Counted from the first letter of the stretch, positions 17,209-26,937 are shown. The stretch is DNA of 60,186 nucleotides from Desulfovibrio desulfuricans (GCA_015062205.1 SUVB01000003.1:1-60186); one strand, 5' to 3'. The notes: a model not told the origin generated them from the letters alone. Numbers and translations: made by a program.

Positions 17209-18546
17209 TCACTTCCTTCTGAAGCGGGCGTCCCATTTGAGGTTGGCGCCGCCCAGCTCCCTGCCCTTGCATTGCGTTGTGTGTTCGCTGCCCGTGCAGT
17301 CAACCTTTTGCGGCACATAGGTGCCGCCGCGCGGGCAGCGGGCCTTGTTGGAATCAAACTGCAGACGGCTGCCCTGGAATCTGGCCTGCGCCGAACCGCT
17401 GCACACCTGCCCGTTGCGTTCCCGCACGATGCGCCGCCCGCGGCCCTTCTTGTCAAAGCAGTACTCCGCGATGATGGGCTCATTGGAGGGGTGCGAATAC
17501 AGGCCCGTCTCGCTGGTCCAGCAGCCTTCAAGGAAACTCAGGTCGTTCTTTTTGGCGGCGTCCTGCGGTATGGTGAGGTCCTCGTTTTTCCTGGGCCTGG
17601 GCTTCGGCTGTTCCACAGGCTTGGCTTCTTCCTTGGGCTTCTGCGGTTTGGGCTTTTCCACGGGCTTGGGTTTCGGCTCGGGTTCGGGCTCCGCAGGCGA
17701 TTCGCCGATGAAAGGTTCCACCACTTCCGGTTCAGGCTGTTGCGGCTTCGGCTCTTCCGGTTTCTCTTCCACGGGCGGCGCGGGCGGCGGCGTCGGCTTG
17801 CACAGTGCGGCCTTTTCGTGCAGCTCGCGCCAGAGGCGGGCCAACTCGTCTTCATGGGCGGCGGCTTTCTGCTGTTCCGCCTCAAGGGCGGCGCGGTCCA
17901 CCGGCAGGCAGCCGGAGGGCAGGGGCGAGGGCAGCAATCCCCATGCCGCGCCCAGCAGCCAGAGCAAAAGCAGCAGGAGCAGCAGGGGCAGCAGCCATGG
18001 CAGGCAGCCGCCGCGCGCCGGGGGGAGGGCCGCCGCTGCGGGAGCCGGGGGAGGAGGGGGGGGCACGGCAGCGCCGAGCCGTGTGAGATCCTGCGGTTGC
18101 GCGCCCACGCTGCCGGGGCCGAAGCCCCAGTTGGTCAGCACGGGTTTGCCGTCCACGGACCAGAGATCGTCATCGGAGGGGTGCTGCAGTGCCAAGAGCA
18201 GCAACTGCCCGGAGAGGGCCTGCCGGGCTTCCCGCGCATCAGCGGCGAGTTCCCGGGCCATGCCGGCAATGTCGGCGGCCAGGGCGCCGGCTTTGGCGCG
18301 CAGGGCCTGCGCCTCGGTCTCGGGCAAATCCCTGAGGGGCACGGGCGTTCCCTGTGCCTCGGCATACCAGTCGACGCTGTTGCTCTCAGCATTGTGCTGG
18401 GGTTCGGCCAGCAGGGCGGCATGTTCCGGCCCCAGTTTATGCAGGAGGATGGAGCGCAGCTGCTCGTGGCAGTCGGTGGCAAATATGCCCTGGCTGGCCA
18501 GCGCGCGCATCTGCCCGCGCAGGCTGACGCTGATGCGCGTGCTCAT
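17209..18546 (-). CDS. SrfA-like membrane protein
   Basis: A 445-residue protein. A cytoplasmic N-terminus (1-160) is followed by a poly-Pro stretch, one membrane segment (about 183-205, almost pure Leu), a short coiled coil (VDRAALEAEQQKAAAHEDEL), a long Pro/Lys/Glu-rich spacer (about 255-345), and a C-terminal globular domain with Cys pairs (EGCWTSETGLYSHPSNEP onward). This topology and the position directly before srfB-like fit SrfA, the third member of srfABC. Sequence-level similarity is less certain than for SrfB and SrfC. Its start overlaps the protease stop by 4 nt (ATGA). Confidence 0.65.
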   Translation of the reverse strand: MSTRISVSLRGQMRALASQGIFATDCHEQLRSILLHKLGPEHAALLAEPQHNAESNSVDWYAEAQGTPVPLRDLPETEAQALRAKAGALAADIAGMARELAADAREARQALSGQLLLLALQHPSDDDLWSVDGKPVLTNWGFGPGSVGAQPQDLTRLGAAVPPPPPPAPAAAALPPARGGCLPWLLPLLLLLLLLWLLGAAWGLLPSPLPSGCLPVDRAALEAEQQKAAAHEDELARLWRELHEKAALCKPTPPPAPPVEEKPEEPKPQQPEPEVVEPFIGESPAEPEPEPKPKPVEKPKPQKPKEEAKPVEQPKPRPRKNEDLTIPQDAAKKNDLSFLEGCWTSETGLYSHPSNEPIIAEYCFDKKGRGRRIVRERNGQVCSGSAQARFQGSRLQFDSNKARCPRGGTYVPQKVDCTGSEHTTQCKGRELGGANLKWDARFRRK

Positions 18547-19679
18547 GGCTTGCCTCCTGCCGAAGAATTGCCGGCCATGGTGAAGGGCACGCCGCAGGCC
18601 CGCAGGAACGCGGCCAGATCCGTGCCGACAATGGCAATACTGGACTGGCGGTACGATTCGCCGTCCAGCTTGATGAAGGTGTTGATGCCCACCACCTCGC
18701 CCCGTTCGTTGACCAGCGGGCCGCCGCTGTTGCCCTGCGAAACCGTGGCCGTGTGCACAATGAGCGGCGGCTTGCGATCCAGCACCACGCTGACCACGCC
18801 TTCGGTGTAGACCACCTCGGGCGCGGCGGCGGCGTCGCCCTTGAGCAGGGCCGCAAATTTGGGGTCATCGCCCGTGACCGCGCCGGGAAAGCCCCAGGCG
18901 CTGACCTTTTCCGTGCGGTTGACCGAAGCCGCGAACGTGAGCGGGGTAATGCCCGCCCCGCCGTTCACCCTGAGCAGGGCGAAATCCTGCCCGTTCTGTT
19001 CTGTGGCACGCAGTGTTCTGGCGGCCAGCGCGCCGCCGGTGGCCTTGTTGATGACCACGGCCTCGGCGGCGGAACCCACTACATGGGCATTGGTGGCCAC
19101 ATACCCCGGCGCGACAAAAAAGCCGGAACCCATGGAAAGGCCCTCCGGGCGACGTGCCAGCACGAGCACCGTCCCCTGTTCCATGAGGGCGGAGACGGCG
19201 GCGGGCTGCTGTGCGGCCGGGTTCTGTCCGGCAGAAGACGGTGCGGCGGCGGGATTCTGCACCGGGAGCGGCGCGGCGGCCTCCCCTCCTGAAGTTCCTG
19301 TGTCAGGGGTGCCGGGCGCGCCCGCGCCAAGCGGCGGCCACGGTACGCCTGCGGGCGGCGTGAGCAGGGAGAGGCCCTGCCGGATTTCGCAGGGGTTCTT
19401 GGTCAGCAGGGCGCGCAGCTGCGCGGCAAAGGTTTCCAGCGCAACATTGCGTTCGCGCAATTGCGCGGTCCGGGCAGCGATATCGGCCCTGGCCGCTTCG
19501 GCCGCCTGCCATTCTTTCCAGAACAGCCATGCGGCGAGCAGCAGCAGGCCTAGGAAGAGCAGCAGGCCCCAGAACAGGGGGCGTCTATACCAGGGAACGA
19601 CGGAGATCGCCGGCGTAGCGCGGGAAGACTGGGACGCTTGCGGCGCTTCGGGCGGCGTTGACTGTGGGGTTTCGCTCAT
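18543..19679 (-). CDS. membrane-anchored trypsin-like serine protease
   Basis: A 378-residue protein with an N-terminal membrane anchor at about residues 33-53 (LFWGLLLFLGLLLLAAWLFW), a short coiled coil, a low-complexity linker and a C-terminal trypsin-fold domain. The catalytic triad is visible: His in GYVATNAHVVGSA, Asp in GQDFALLRVNG, Ser in SQGNSGGPLVN. There is no PDZ domain after the protease domain, unlike DegP/DegS. Topology predicts a periplasmic catalytic domain. It heads the srf-like cluster, 4-nt overlap with the next gene, so it may process or sense a cluster partner. Confidence 0.85.
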   Translation of the reverse strand: MSETPQSTPPEAPQASQSSRATPAISVVPWYRRPLFWGLLLFLGLLLLAAWLFWKEWQAAEAARADIAARTAQLRERNVALETFAAQLRALLTKNPCEIRQGLSLLTPPAGVPWPPLGAGAPGTPDTGTSGGEAAAPLPVQNPAAAPSSAGQNPAAQQPAAVSALMEQGTVLVLARRPEGLSMGSGFFVAPGYVATNAHVVGSAAEAVVINKATGGALAARTLRATEQNGQDFALLRVNGGAGITPLTFAASVNRTEKVSAWGFPGAVTGDDPKFAALLKGDAAAAPEVVYTEGVVSVVLDRKPPLIVHTATVSQGNSGGPLVNERGEVVGINTFIKLDGESYRQSSIAIVGTDLAAFLRACGVPFTMAGNSSAGGKP

Positions 19680-19757
19680 GGCAGGCTCCGCGCGGCTGGG
19701 CGCAGGAACAGTGCGCGCGCCGCCGTGCCGGTAGGACGACGGCGCGCGTGGGAACAG

Positions 19758-20534
19758 CTATCCCAGCAGGTTGTTGACCGTTGTATCGTAGCTGGAAATG
19801 CGCGAATTGACGTCACGCCGCGTTGTTTCCAGCTCCTCGCGCGAGGACTTCCAGTGCGAGGCCTGCCGCGAAATATTGCCGCCCGTCTGGGAATGTTTCC
19901 TGCCCGAAGTCGAGGGCCGCGCCGCAGTGTAGGGCTCGGCGAGCGTCTGCTGGTACTCGCTGTCTTTCCTGGCCATGGTGGTCGAAGTTTCATTGAGGAT
20001 ATAAGACGTCTCCTCAAGGCCGCTGCGGATCTCGCTGTAGCGATCCTGAAATTCCATGCGGGTGATCTGGCCGGCCTTGTACTGCTTGGCGGCCAGCTTG
20101 AACTGCTCGTCGTAGCACTTGGCCGCCACCTTGGCGGCAGCGGTGGTGCGGTCCATGCCTTCGGCCTCGGCGCCGAGCTGGCGGCTGTATTCGAGCAGAT
20201 GGGCTTCGTCGCGTTCCTTGGCTTTGGATTTGCCGTAGATGTTGCCGCCCACGGCGCCTGCCGCGCCGCCCACGGCCGCGCCTGCCAGCGCGCCGCTGGC
20301 CTTGCCCGTGGCTAGGCCGCCGATGAGCGCGCCGAGCAGCGCGCCGCCCACGGCGCCGGTGGCCGTGCTTGTGCCGGTGCTGTACTCATCCTGCCGCAAC
20401 TGGCTGACAGGCTGATAGCACTGCGGGTAATAGTTCACCCGGGTTTTCTGTTGGCCATATTTGCTGGCGCAGCCCGGAAGCACCAGAACGCCCGCAAGAA
20501 CAAGGCACAGCGGCAAGCTCGCAAGCTTTCGCAT
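19758..20534 (-). CDS. glycine-zipper outer-membrane lipoprotein
   Basis: A 258-residue lipoprotein. The signal peptide MRKLASLPLCLVLAGVLVLP ends in the lipobox LPGC with Cys at about residue 22. Residues about 55-100 form a glycine zipper (GAVGGALLGALIGGLATG, GALAGAAVGGAAGAVGG), which can insert in membranes. The rest is helical and polar. I chose ATG 20534 since AAGGAG lies 7 nt upstream; a 20-codon extension lacks a site. It is first in the leftward run leading to the protease and Srf/Tag-like genes and could occupy the TagQ lipoprotein role, though I see no sequence proof. The 333 bp upstream of it (20535-20867) hold no gene I can support. Confidence 0.8.
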   Translation of the reverse strand: MRKLASLPLCLVLAGVLVLPGCASKYGQQKTRVNYYPQCYQPVSQLRQDEYSTGTSTATGAVGGALLGALIGGLATGKASGALAGAAVGGAAGAVGGNIYGKSKAKERDEAHLLEYSRQLGAEAEGMDRTTAAAKVAAKCYDEQFKLAAKQYKAGQITRMEFQDRYSEIRSGLEETSYILNETSTTMARKDSEYQQTLAEPYTAARPSTSGRKHSQTGGNISRQASHWKSSREELETTRRDVNSRISSYDTTVNNLLG

Positions 20535-20867
20535 AGAACATCTCCTTGCCGACCGGGTGAAATGCGGCCGCAGCGTCGTGCTGCGCTGCAACATGGAAGG
20601 CGTGACGGTACAACCGGCGGCGTCGGCGTCCCGCCGGAACGGAACACATGTACTGCAAACAGCCGCCTGTCGGCAAGTCTTCCCGGAACTGCGCGCGCCC
20701 GGCGTGTTCCGGAGCGGCAGCCTCCGGCAGGGGGATGAAGCGCCGCAGGCAGCGCACGCTGCCGAAGGCCATCGGCCGCGAATGCTCGTGACCTCGGCCT
20801 GACGGCAGATGCGCCGGATTATGACAGCTTCATATGGCTGCCGGGCAAAATGTCGTGTGAATCCGCG

Positions 20868-21443
20868 TCAGGGCTTGATGGAGCGGGAGACAAACTCCAG
20901 CACGTCGTCATACAGGGTGGGTTCCGCGTAGGGGGTGAGCACGCGCGTACGGTTGGCGCCCACCATGAGCGAAATGATGACCTGGGCCGTAACCTTGCTG
21001 TTCAGGCTGACGATGCTGCCGTCTTCCGTGCCGCGGGCGATGAGCCGCTCCAGCTCCTGATGCACCTGCGCGAACATGGAATCCATCTGGTCGCGGTCCG
21101 TCTTGGTTTTCATGTCGCTGTAGGGGGAACATCGCACCAGCACCAGCCAGTTGCTGTCCCTGTCCACGGAAAAGTCGAGATACGCGCGACAGAAGCGCAT
21201 GACGCCGTCATAGCCGGAATCGGCGTCAGCAGTGGCGGCGCGCAGCTTGGCAAGAAAGCGCGCCAGCACATCCAGCCCTGAGGCCAGAAAGAGTTTTTCC
21301 TTGTTGCCGTAGTGATGCGTGAGCAAACCGAGGGCCACGCCGGCTCTGTCGGAAATCTTCTTGAACGTGGTCTCCACGTAGCCGTATTCGCCGAAGAGTT
21401 CCTTGGCGGCCTGCAGCAGGGCTTCTTTCTTGTTCTTGCTCAT
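20868..21443 (-). CDS. TetR-family transcriptional regulator
   Basis: A 191-residue repressor-type protein. The N-terminal HTH (residues about 8-55) reads LLQAAKELFGEYGYVETTFKKISDRAGVALG in two halves, with recognition segment LLTHHYGNKEKLF. The C-terminal ligand domain is not assignable. It stands between the Srf/Tag-like cluster and the Lon-like gene, all leftward, and could control either. Its ligand cannot be read. Confidence 0.9.
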   Translation of the reverse strand: MSKNKKEALLQAAKELFGEYGYVETTFKKISDRAGVALGLLTHHYGNKEKLFLASGLDVLARFLAKLRAATADADSGYDGVMRFCRAYLDFSVDRDSNWLVLVRCSPYSDMKTKTDRDQMDSMFAQVHQELERLIARGTEDGSIVSLNSKVTAQVIISLMVGANRTRVLTPYAEPTLYDDVLEFVSRSIKP

Positions 21444-21568
21444 GGCGCATAAAACCCGGTTTGCGTAACTTCAACACTGTACCGTCCTGCTTTGCATAGG
21501 AAGCGTGCAAAGTCAAGTTGCGGCGTCGGGCCGTTACATCCCGCCGCTCCCGCCGACGGGGCCGCCCG

Positions 21569-24004
21569 TCAGTTTCTGCGGCTGCGGCGGAAGGCGTTTT
21601 GCGCATAGTCGCCAAGCTGTTCCAGTCTGCGATCCACAAGATCATAGAGGCTGTTTCTGGTGAATCCGCCGTTCTTCAGCCTGCGGCCCGAGGCGTAGCC
21701 GGTGAGCAGCGTCAGCGCATCCTCGATGCGCCGCACGGGATAGACGGAGAAGCGCCCCGCGTCCACGGCGGCCAGCACATCCGGCGCGAGCATGAGGTGG
21801 TCCACATTGTCGCGGGGAATGATGACGCCCTGCGTGCCGGTGAGTCCCTGCCGGGCGCAGACCTTGTAAAAACCCTCGATCTTGCGCGTGACGCCGCCCA
21901 CGGCCATGATCTGTCCGGACTGGCTCACCGCGCCGGTAAAGGCTAGGTCGAGGCGCACGGGCACGTCGGCCAGGGCCGAGAGCAGGGCAGCCAGCTCCGC
22001 GCCGGAGGCGCTGTCGCCCTCAATGCCCGCATAGCTCTGCTCAAAATAGAGCGAGCCGGAGAGCACAAGCGGCTTCTTGCGCGCGAAGAGATCCGTCAGA
22101 TAGCTTTTGAGGATCATCATGGCCTTGGTGTGGATGGGGCCGCCGAGTTCTGCCTCGCGCTCCAGATCGATGATGCCCTCGTGCCCCACGCCCACCGTGC
22201 AGGAAATGCGGTGGGGCAGGCCGAACTCGAAATTGCCGTGGCAGGTGACGGAAAGGCCGTTGACCTGCCCCACGGCGCGGCCCGAGGTCTGCACCTTGAT
22301 CATCTCGCGGTCATACTCTTCCATATAGAGTTCTTCCACGAGGTTGGCGCGGTAGGTCCGGTCGGCATAGGCCTGCTCCAGCACGGCGGCGTCAACCATG
22401 TCCCTGCCGCGCATGCGCGCCAGCGCCGAGGCCTCGATCATCAGTTCGCGCAGCAGCGGAAAGCAGAGCGACAGACGGCGCTGGTCCTCGCACAGATGCG
22501 AACCCAGGTCGATGAGCCAGGCCAGCGCCGTGCGGTCAAACGGCGGCAGCGCCGTCTCTCTGATGATGACGGCGATGTGCCCGAGGTAGGCCCGCACGCT
22601 GGACGCGTCGCGTTCCGTGGTGTCGGCCATGTGCGCCTTGATGCGGAAGAGCTTGGGAAAACGGTCATCGCCGGCAAGCAGGCTTTCGTACAGTTCGTCG
22701 TCGCCGATGAGCACCACCTTGATGTCGAGGGGCAGCGGCTCCGGATCGATGCCCTTGGTGCGCATGGCCGTCTCCGGCGCTTCGCCGGAATCCTCAATGC
22801 GGGCCAGATTGGAGCGCAGCGCGCGCAACAGTCCCTCCCATGCGCTGGGATGCTGCAGAAGGTCGTCAATGTGCAGCACGAGAAAGCCGCCGTTGGCCTT
22901 GTGGATGCTGCCCGCACGGATAAGCGTGAAGTCCGTGACAAGCGCGCCCAGTTCGGACTCGCGCTCCACGCAGCCCAGCAGATTGACGGCGGTGGGATTG
23001 TCCTCAACGATGATGGGCGCGCCGTCAAGGCCGCTGTTGTCCACCAGCAGATTGGCCTCATAGCGGTAGAGCACGGCCTCAGCCGGTCCTCCGTGGGCCT
23101 CGCCCAGCGGGCCGGGGGCGGGATTGTCCTTCTGCGTGAAGGCGTCGGTATTCCTGAGCAGATCGTCGCGCAGGTTCTTGAAATAGTCCTCCAGACCAGC
23201 CACCGACGGGCAGGCTTTGAGCATTTTTTGCGCCACGGGGGCCAGCGCGGCATCCAGCACATGACTCATGGCTTCGCGCTCCAGCCCGCGTTCGTCATTG
23301 TGAAAGCTTTCCTCGGCCTTGTTCAGCTGGTGCATGAAGCCGGACATGGCCTGCACGAGATTGTCGCCCCGGCGTTTCAGGTTCAGGCGCATGCCGCTGT
23401 CCAGCCGGTCGAACTCCTCCTCGCTCAGGCGCTTGCCTTCCACAAGCGGGTAGAGCGTCAGCCCGCCGTTTTCATCCATGTCGAGGTTGAAGCCCTTGTC
23501 GACGGCCACGGAATTCATCTTGCGCAGCAGCCCCAGCCGCACGGACTGAAAGTTGTCCACCAGCTTGGCGCGGCGCTTCATGTACGCGCCGGCCTCAAAG
23601 CGGCGGGGCAGTTCCCGGCGGATGCGCTCCATAAGATCTTTCAGGCTTTGCTTGAATTTTCTACCCATGCCCGCCGGCAGGGCAAAAAGGCGTGGGCGGT
23701 CGGGATCGGCAAAGTTGTGCACATACACCAGATCGTCCGGCGTGGGCCGTTTGCGGGCCTCGGGGCGCAGGTAGCTCAGCAGCATGTGGCTGCGGCCGAG
23801 ATCCGCCTCGCCGGAAAGATAGACGTTGTATCCTTGGGTGCTGATGTGCAGGGCCAGGTCCAGCGCCTGCATGGCCCGCGGCTGGAAGGGATTGGGCCGT
23901 CCGGCACGCGGCAGGGGAATGCCCCGGCTGTCCTCCCACGGGATGCGGGCGGGATCAAAGGTGGCGTGCAGGCGGGATGCGGGCAGGGGAGAGAGTGTCG
24001 GCAT
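21569..24004 (-). CDS. Lon-like ATP-dependent protease (LonB-type AAA protein)
   Basis: An 811-residue protein. The N-terminal part has a degraded nucleotide-binding loop (YLSGEADLGRSHMLLSYL) and a Walker-B-like segment KANGGFLVLHIDDLL. The middle is helical. The C-terminal peptidase domain shows the Lon catalytic Ser in EGDSASGAELAALLSAL, preceded by KPLVLSGSLYFEQSYAG, and the dyad Lys in GGVTRKIEGFYKVC. This is the Lon-related family often annotated as AAA-family ATPase / putative ATP-dependent protease. The SGEADLGRS loop lacks the usual GKT/GKS Lys, so ATP use at this site is in doubt. It is encoded 9 bp downstream of hemC. Confidence 0.85.
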   Translation of the reverse strand: MPTLSPLPASRLHATFDPARIPWEDSRGIPLPRAGRPNPFQPRAMQALDLALHISTQGYNVYLSGEADLGRSHMLLSYLRPEARKRPTPDDLVYVHNFADPDRPRLFALPAGMGRKFKQSLKDLMERIRRELPRRFEAGAYMKRRAKLVDNFQSVRLGLLRKMNSVAVDKGFNLDMDENGGLTLYPLVEGKRLSEEEFDRLDSGMRLNLKRRGDNLVQAMSGFMHQLNKAEESFHNDERGLEREAMSHVLDAALAPVAQKMLKACPSVAGLEDYFKNLRDDLLRNTDAFTQKDNPAPGPLGEAHGGPAEAVLYRYEANLLVDNSGLDGAPIIVEDNPTAVNLLGCVERESELGALVTDFTLIRAGSIHKANGGFLVLHIDDLLQHPSAWEGLLRALRSNLARIEDSGEAPETAMRTKGIDPEPLPLDIKVVLIGDDELYESLLAGDDRFPKLFRIKAHMADTTERDASSVRAYLGHIAVIIRETALPPFDRTALAWLIDLGSHLCEDQRRLSLCFPLLRELMIEASALARMRGRDMVDAAVLEQAYADRTYRANLVEELYMEEYDREMIKVQTSGRAVGQVNGLSVTCHGNFEFGLPHRISCTVGVGHEGIIDLEREAELGGPIHTKAMMILKSYLTDLFARKKPLVLSGSLYFEQSYAGIEGDSASGAELAALLSALADVPVRLDLAFTGAVSQSGQIMAVGGVTRKIEGFYKVCARQGLTGTQGVIIPRDNVDHLMLAPDVLAAVDAGRFSVYPVRRIEDALTLLTGYASGRRLKNGGFTRNSLYDLVDRRLEQLGDYAQNAFRRSRRN

Positions 24005-24013
24005 AGTTGAGCG

Positions 24014-24943
24014 TTACCGCCGGTAGAGTTTGTCCAGAATGGCGCGGCCGCCTCTGGATAGAAGGGTTTCCGCCAGGTTCAGCCCCACCTGCCGGGCCAG
24101 CGAGGTATGTCCCTCGGCGCTGTCGCGCAGGATGCGGCTGCCGTCTGTTTCGGCCACCAGTCCGTCAAGACGGACGGTCTCGTCATCGCGCAGCACGGCG
24201 TGCCCGGCGATGGGCACCTGGCAGCCGCCGTCCAGCCCGGCCAGAAAGCCGCGCTCGGCCTCCACGCAGACGCGCGTGGGCGAATCTTCCAGATAGGCCA
24301 GCAGGGTGAACAGGTCGTAATCGTCTTCCCGGCATTCAATGCCTATGGCTCCCTGCCCCACGGCGGGAAGGAAGCGCGCCGCGTCAAGCGGGCACATGAA
24401 GGGGGCGCTCAGGCCAAGGCGCGTCAGCCCGGCGGCGGCGAGCACAATGGCGTCATACTCGCCTTCGCGCAGTTTGCGAAGGCGCGTATCCACATTGCCG
24501 CGCAGGCTTGAAATGCGCAGATCCGGCCGCAGGGCCAGCAGCTGCGCCTGGCGCCGCAGACTGCTCGTGCCCACATGGGCGCCTTGGGGCAGGGCGTCCA
24601 GATCGGCGTACATGCAGGAAAGCAGGCAGTCCGCAGGCGTCTCGCGGCGGGGTATGCAGCCCAGCAGCAGCCCGGAAGGCAGCTCCATGGGCACATCCTT
24701 GATGCTGTGGACGGCCAGGTCGGCCCGGCCGTCCAGCAGGGCCTCCTCAATTTCCTTCACGAACAGGCCCTTGCCGCCCACCTTGGCCAGCGGCACGTCC
24801 TGAATGACGTCACCCCTGGTTTTGATGATGTTCAGTTCGACAATCAGCTCCGGCCGCAGGGCCTGCAACAGGCTTTTGACGTATTCCGCCTGCCAGAGGG
24901 CCAGTTTGCTGCCCCGCGTGGCGATGACGAGAGAGTCGCGCAT
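24014..24943 (-). CDS. hemC: hydroxymethylbilane synthase (porphobilinogen deaminase)
   Basis: A 309-residue cytosolic enzyme joining four porphobilinogen units into hydroxymethylbilane in tetrapyrrole synthesis. It has the start motif [17 protein letters not shown], the active-site Asp region [11 protein letters not shown], the Arg-rich [11 protein letters not shown], and the dipyrromethane attachment loop [19 protein letters not shown] with the cofactor Cys. Length matches the family. It is the middle of a leftward run between a small zinc-ribbon gene and the Lon-like gene. Confidence 0.97.
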   Translation of the reverse strand: MRDSLVIATRGSKLALWQAEYVKSLLQALRPELIVELNIIKTRGDVIQDVPLAKVGGKGLFVKEIEEALLDGRADLAVHSIKDVPMELPSGLLLGCIPRRETPADCLLSCMYADLDALPQGAHVGTSSLRRQAQLLALRPDLRISSLRGNVDTRLRKLREGEYDAIVLAAAGLTRLGLSAPFMCPLDAARFLPAVGQGAIGIECREDDYDLFTLLAYLEDSPTRVCVEAERGFLAGLDGGCQVPIAGHAVLRDDETVRLDGLVAETDGSRILRDSAEGHTSLARQVGLNLAETLLSRGGRAILDKLYRR

Positions 24944-24955
24944 GCCCGCTCCCGC

Positions 24956-25189
24956 CTAGTGCCCGCAGGTGGCGCAGTGCCCGCCGGAGCAGCCCGCGCA
25001 GCCCCCGCCGGAGGACGCCGCCGGGGCGCTGTCGCCGCCGTCCGCGCCGCCCTTGTGCCGCGCGCAGCAGGACATGAGCTTGCGCGTGTCGGATGAGCCG
25101 CAGTGCGGGCAGGCGGGCAGCGCCTCGTCAAAAACCAGTTCCTCGAAATCCTGACCGCACTTGTTGCAGTTGTACTCGTAAATGGGCAT
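24956..25189 (-). CDS. FmdB-family small zinc-ribbon protein
   Basis: A 77-residue protein with the FmdB-type ribbon MPIYEYNCNKCGQDFEEL followed by CPHCGSSDTRKLM, giving two CxxC knuckles. The C-terminal tail is Ser/Gly/Cys-rich (SSGGGCAGCSGGHCATCGH), adding more potential metal ligands. Function of this family is mostly unknown; a metal-binding or regulatory role is inferred. It is 12 bp upstream of hemC on the same strand. Confidence 0.9.
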   Translation of the reverse strand: MPIYEYNCNKCGQDFEELVFDEALPACPHCGSSDTRKLMSCCARHKGGADGGDSAPAASSGGGCAGCSGGHCATCGH

Positions 25190-25224
25190 GATTCCACCTC
25201 ATCTGGGTATGCTGCGCCGTCCGC

Positions 25225-25830
25225 TCACAGCAGGGGCGTCAGCGCGGCGACGTTTTCAAAGAGATAATAGTCCGTCAGACGGCAGAGCATGTGCCCGGCG
25301 GCGAGCTGCACTTCCTGCATGAGCGCCGGAGCCGCTGCGGGCATGGTGAGAGCCATGTCGCAACGCAGCGGCAGTTCCCCGTCCTCCTGCGCGAGGCACA
25401 GCGTCACAAGGCCCTTGCGCCGGGCCGTCAGCAACGCCGCGATGACATCGGCGCCCGCGCCCGCGCTGGAAATGCCCACCAGCATGTCGCCGGGGCGGCC
25501 CAGAGCCTCCACCTGCCGCGCGAAGACCTGGCTGAAATCCAGCCCGTCGCCGATGGCTGTCAGGGTCGCCGCGTCGGCGCAGAGCGCCAGCGCGGGCAGG
25601 GCAGGGCGGTCCATGCTGCAGCCGTGCACAAATTCCGCCGCCAGATGCTGGGCGCAGGCTGCGTCGCCCCCGTTGCCGCAGAGCAGTATCTTGCCCCCTC
25701 CCGCAAGGCAGACGGCGGCGCGCAGGGCGGCTTCGCACAGCAGGGAGGTCTGCGTCCGGAAAAAAGTCTCGCGCAGGGCGAGGCCCTCGCGGGAATAGGC
25801 TGCGGCGATTTCAGCGGCAATATCTTTCAT
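25225..25830 (-). CDS. SIS-domain isomerase, GmhA/DiaA-like
   Basis: A 201-residue single-SIS protein: residues about 35-70 read GGKILLCGNGGDAACAQHLA, then VGISSAGAGADVIAAL (usual GISTSGNSxNV). Length and layout match D-sedoheptulose-7-phosphate isomerase (first step of ADP-heptose synthesis) and the related DiaA. GmhA usually has GNGGSA; here Ser is Asp, and SAGAGA replaces STSGNS, so activity as GmhA is unsure. Confidence 0.75.
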   Translation of the reverse strand: MKDIAAEIAAAYSREGLALRETFFRTQTSLLCEAALRAAVCLAGGGKILLCGNGGDAACAQHLAAEFVHGCSMDRPALPALALCADAATLTAIGDGLDFSQVFARQVEALGRPGDMLVGISSAGAGADVIAALLTARRKGLVTLCLAQEDGELPLRCDMALTMPAAAPALMQEVQLAAGHMLCRLTDYYLFENVAALTPLL

Positions 25831-26034
25831 GGCTACTGCCCGGCCGGTGCTGCCGGAGTTCTTGTATGTATGTCAAAGCCCCCCGCCTGACAAGCGTTCC
25901 CTCCCGGCTTCCTGCGGCGGCATTCCGGCCCGGCCGCACAGGGCTTTCCGCAGCGTGCGGCACGGGGGCGTCCGCCGGGGCGCTGCAAAAGCGCCTGCGC
26001 GGCGCGCACTTGCGGTGCAGGGGTTGATAACGTA

Positions 26035-26937
26035 ATGTTCTGCTCCATGCAAAAACCTTATCCTCTACATATCCTGCTCGTCAGCAAGGCCGGACACGCG
26101 CGCGCAGCCGCCCTCGGCGCCGAGGCCGCCGACCGGCTGCGCAGGGAGGGGCACAGCGCAACGCTCATCACGGCGGGCAAGGAGGATCCCGCCTATGACG
26201 CGCCCGGTCTTGACCTGGCCGTCGTGCTGGGCGGCGACGGCACCATGCTCGGCGTCGCGCGGCGTCTCATGGGGCGGCATGTGCCGGTGTTCGGCGTCAA
26301 TTTCGGCCGGGTGGGCTATCTGACGGCCGCGCAGCCCGGGGAGTGGCGGGAGAAGCTGGACGACTGCCTGGCGGGCCGTCTGCCGGAACTGGCCTGCATG
26401 GCCTTGCGCTGGAGTCTGCGACGCGGCGGGGAAGTCATCGGCGAGGGCGCGGCCGTCAACGACGTGGTGCTGGCCCGGGGCGCTCTTTCGCGTCTGCTGC
26501 GCCTTGGCGTGCGCATTGACGGCGAGCCGCTTGGGAGCCTGCGCAGCGACGGCCTCATTGTGAGCACGCCCGTGGGCAGTTCCGGCTACAATGTGTCGGC
26601 GGGCGGTCCCCTGCTGCCGCCCACGCTGGAAATGCTTGTCGTCACGCCTGTCTGCGCGTTTCAGCGCACGGCGTCGCCCGTGGTGCTTCCCGGCAATGCC
26701 GTGTGCACGCTTGTTTTTCCGCAGGGCTCCACAGACTGTTACATGACGGTGGACGGGCAGGAAGGCCGCATGCTGCAGCACGGGGACGAGGTCACGGTTA
26801 CGGGCGCGCCGGGGGCCATGCGCTTTATCGGCAGGCCCGGCGGTTTTTTTGAGCGCCTACGGTCACAGTGCTTCACGCCGGAACGGGCGGAGGGCGGCAT
26901 GGAGGACGCGGAGGGCTGCATGGAGGAAAAGGCATGA
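26035..26937 (+). CDS. nadK: NAD kinase
   Basis: A 300-residue enzyme that phosphorylates NAD to NADP. It has the GGDGT motif (VVLGGDGTMLGVARR), NFGRVGYLT, and the conserved GSSGYNVSAGGPLLPP loop (usual TPTGSTAYxxSAGGP). The C-terminal TVDGQEG is typical. ATG 26035 or the in-frame ATG at 26047 could be the start; neither has a strong ribosome site. It is divergent from the SIS gene and overlaps the next gene by 4 nt. Confidence 0.95.
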   Translation: MFCSMQKPYPLHILLVSKAGHARAAALGAEAADRLRREGHSATLITAGKEDPAYDAPGLDLAVVLGGDGTMLGVARRLMGRHVPVFGVNFGRVGYLTAAQPGEWREKLDDCLAGRLPELACMALRWSLRRGGEVIGEGAAVNDVVLARGALSRLLRLGVRIDGEPLGSLRSDGLIVSTPVGSSGYNVSAGGPLLPPTLEMLVVTPVCAFQRTASPVVLPGNAVCTLVFPQGSTDCYMTVDGQEGRMLQHGDEVTVTGAPGAMRFIGRPGGFFERLRSQCFTPERAEGGMEDAEGCMEEKA

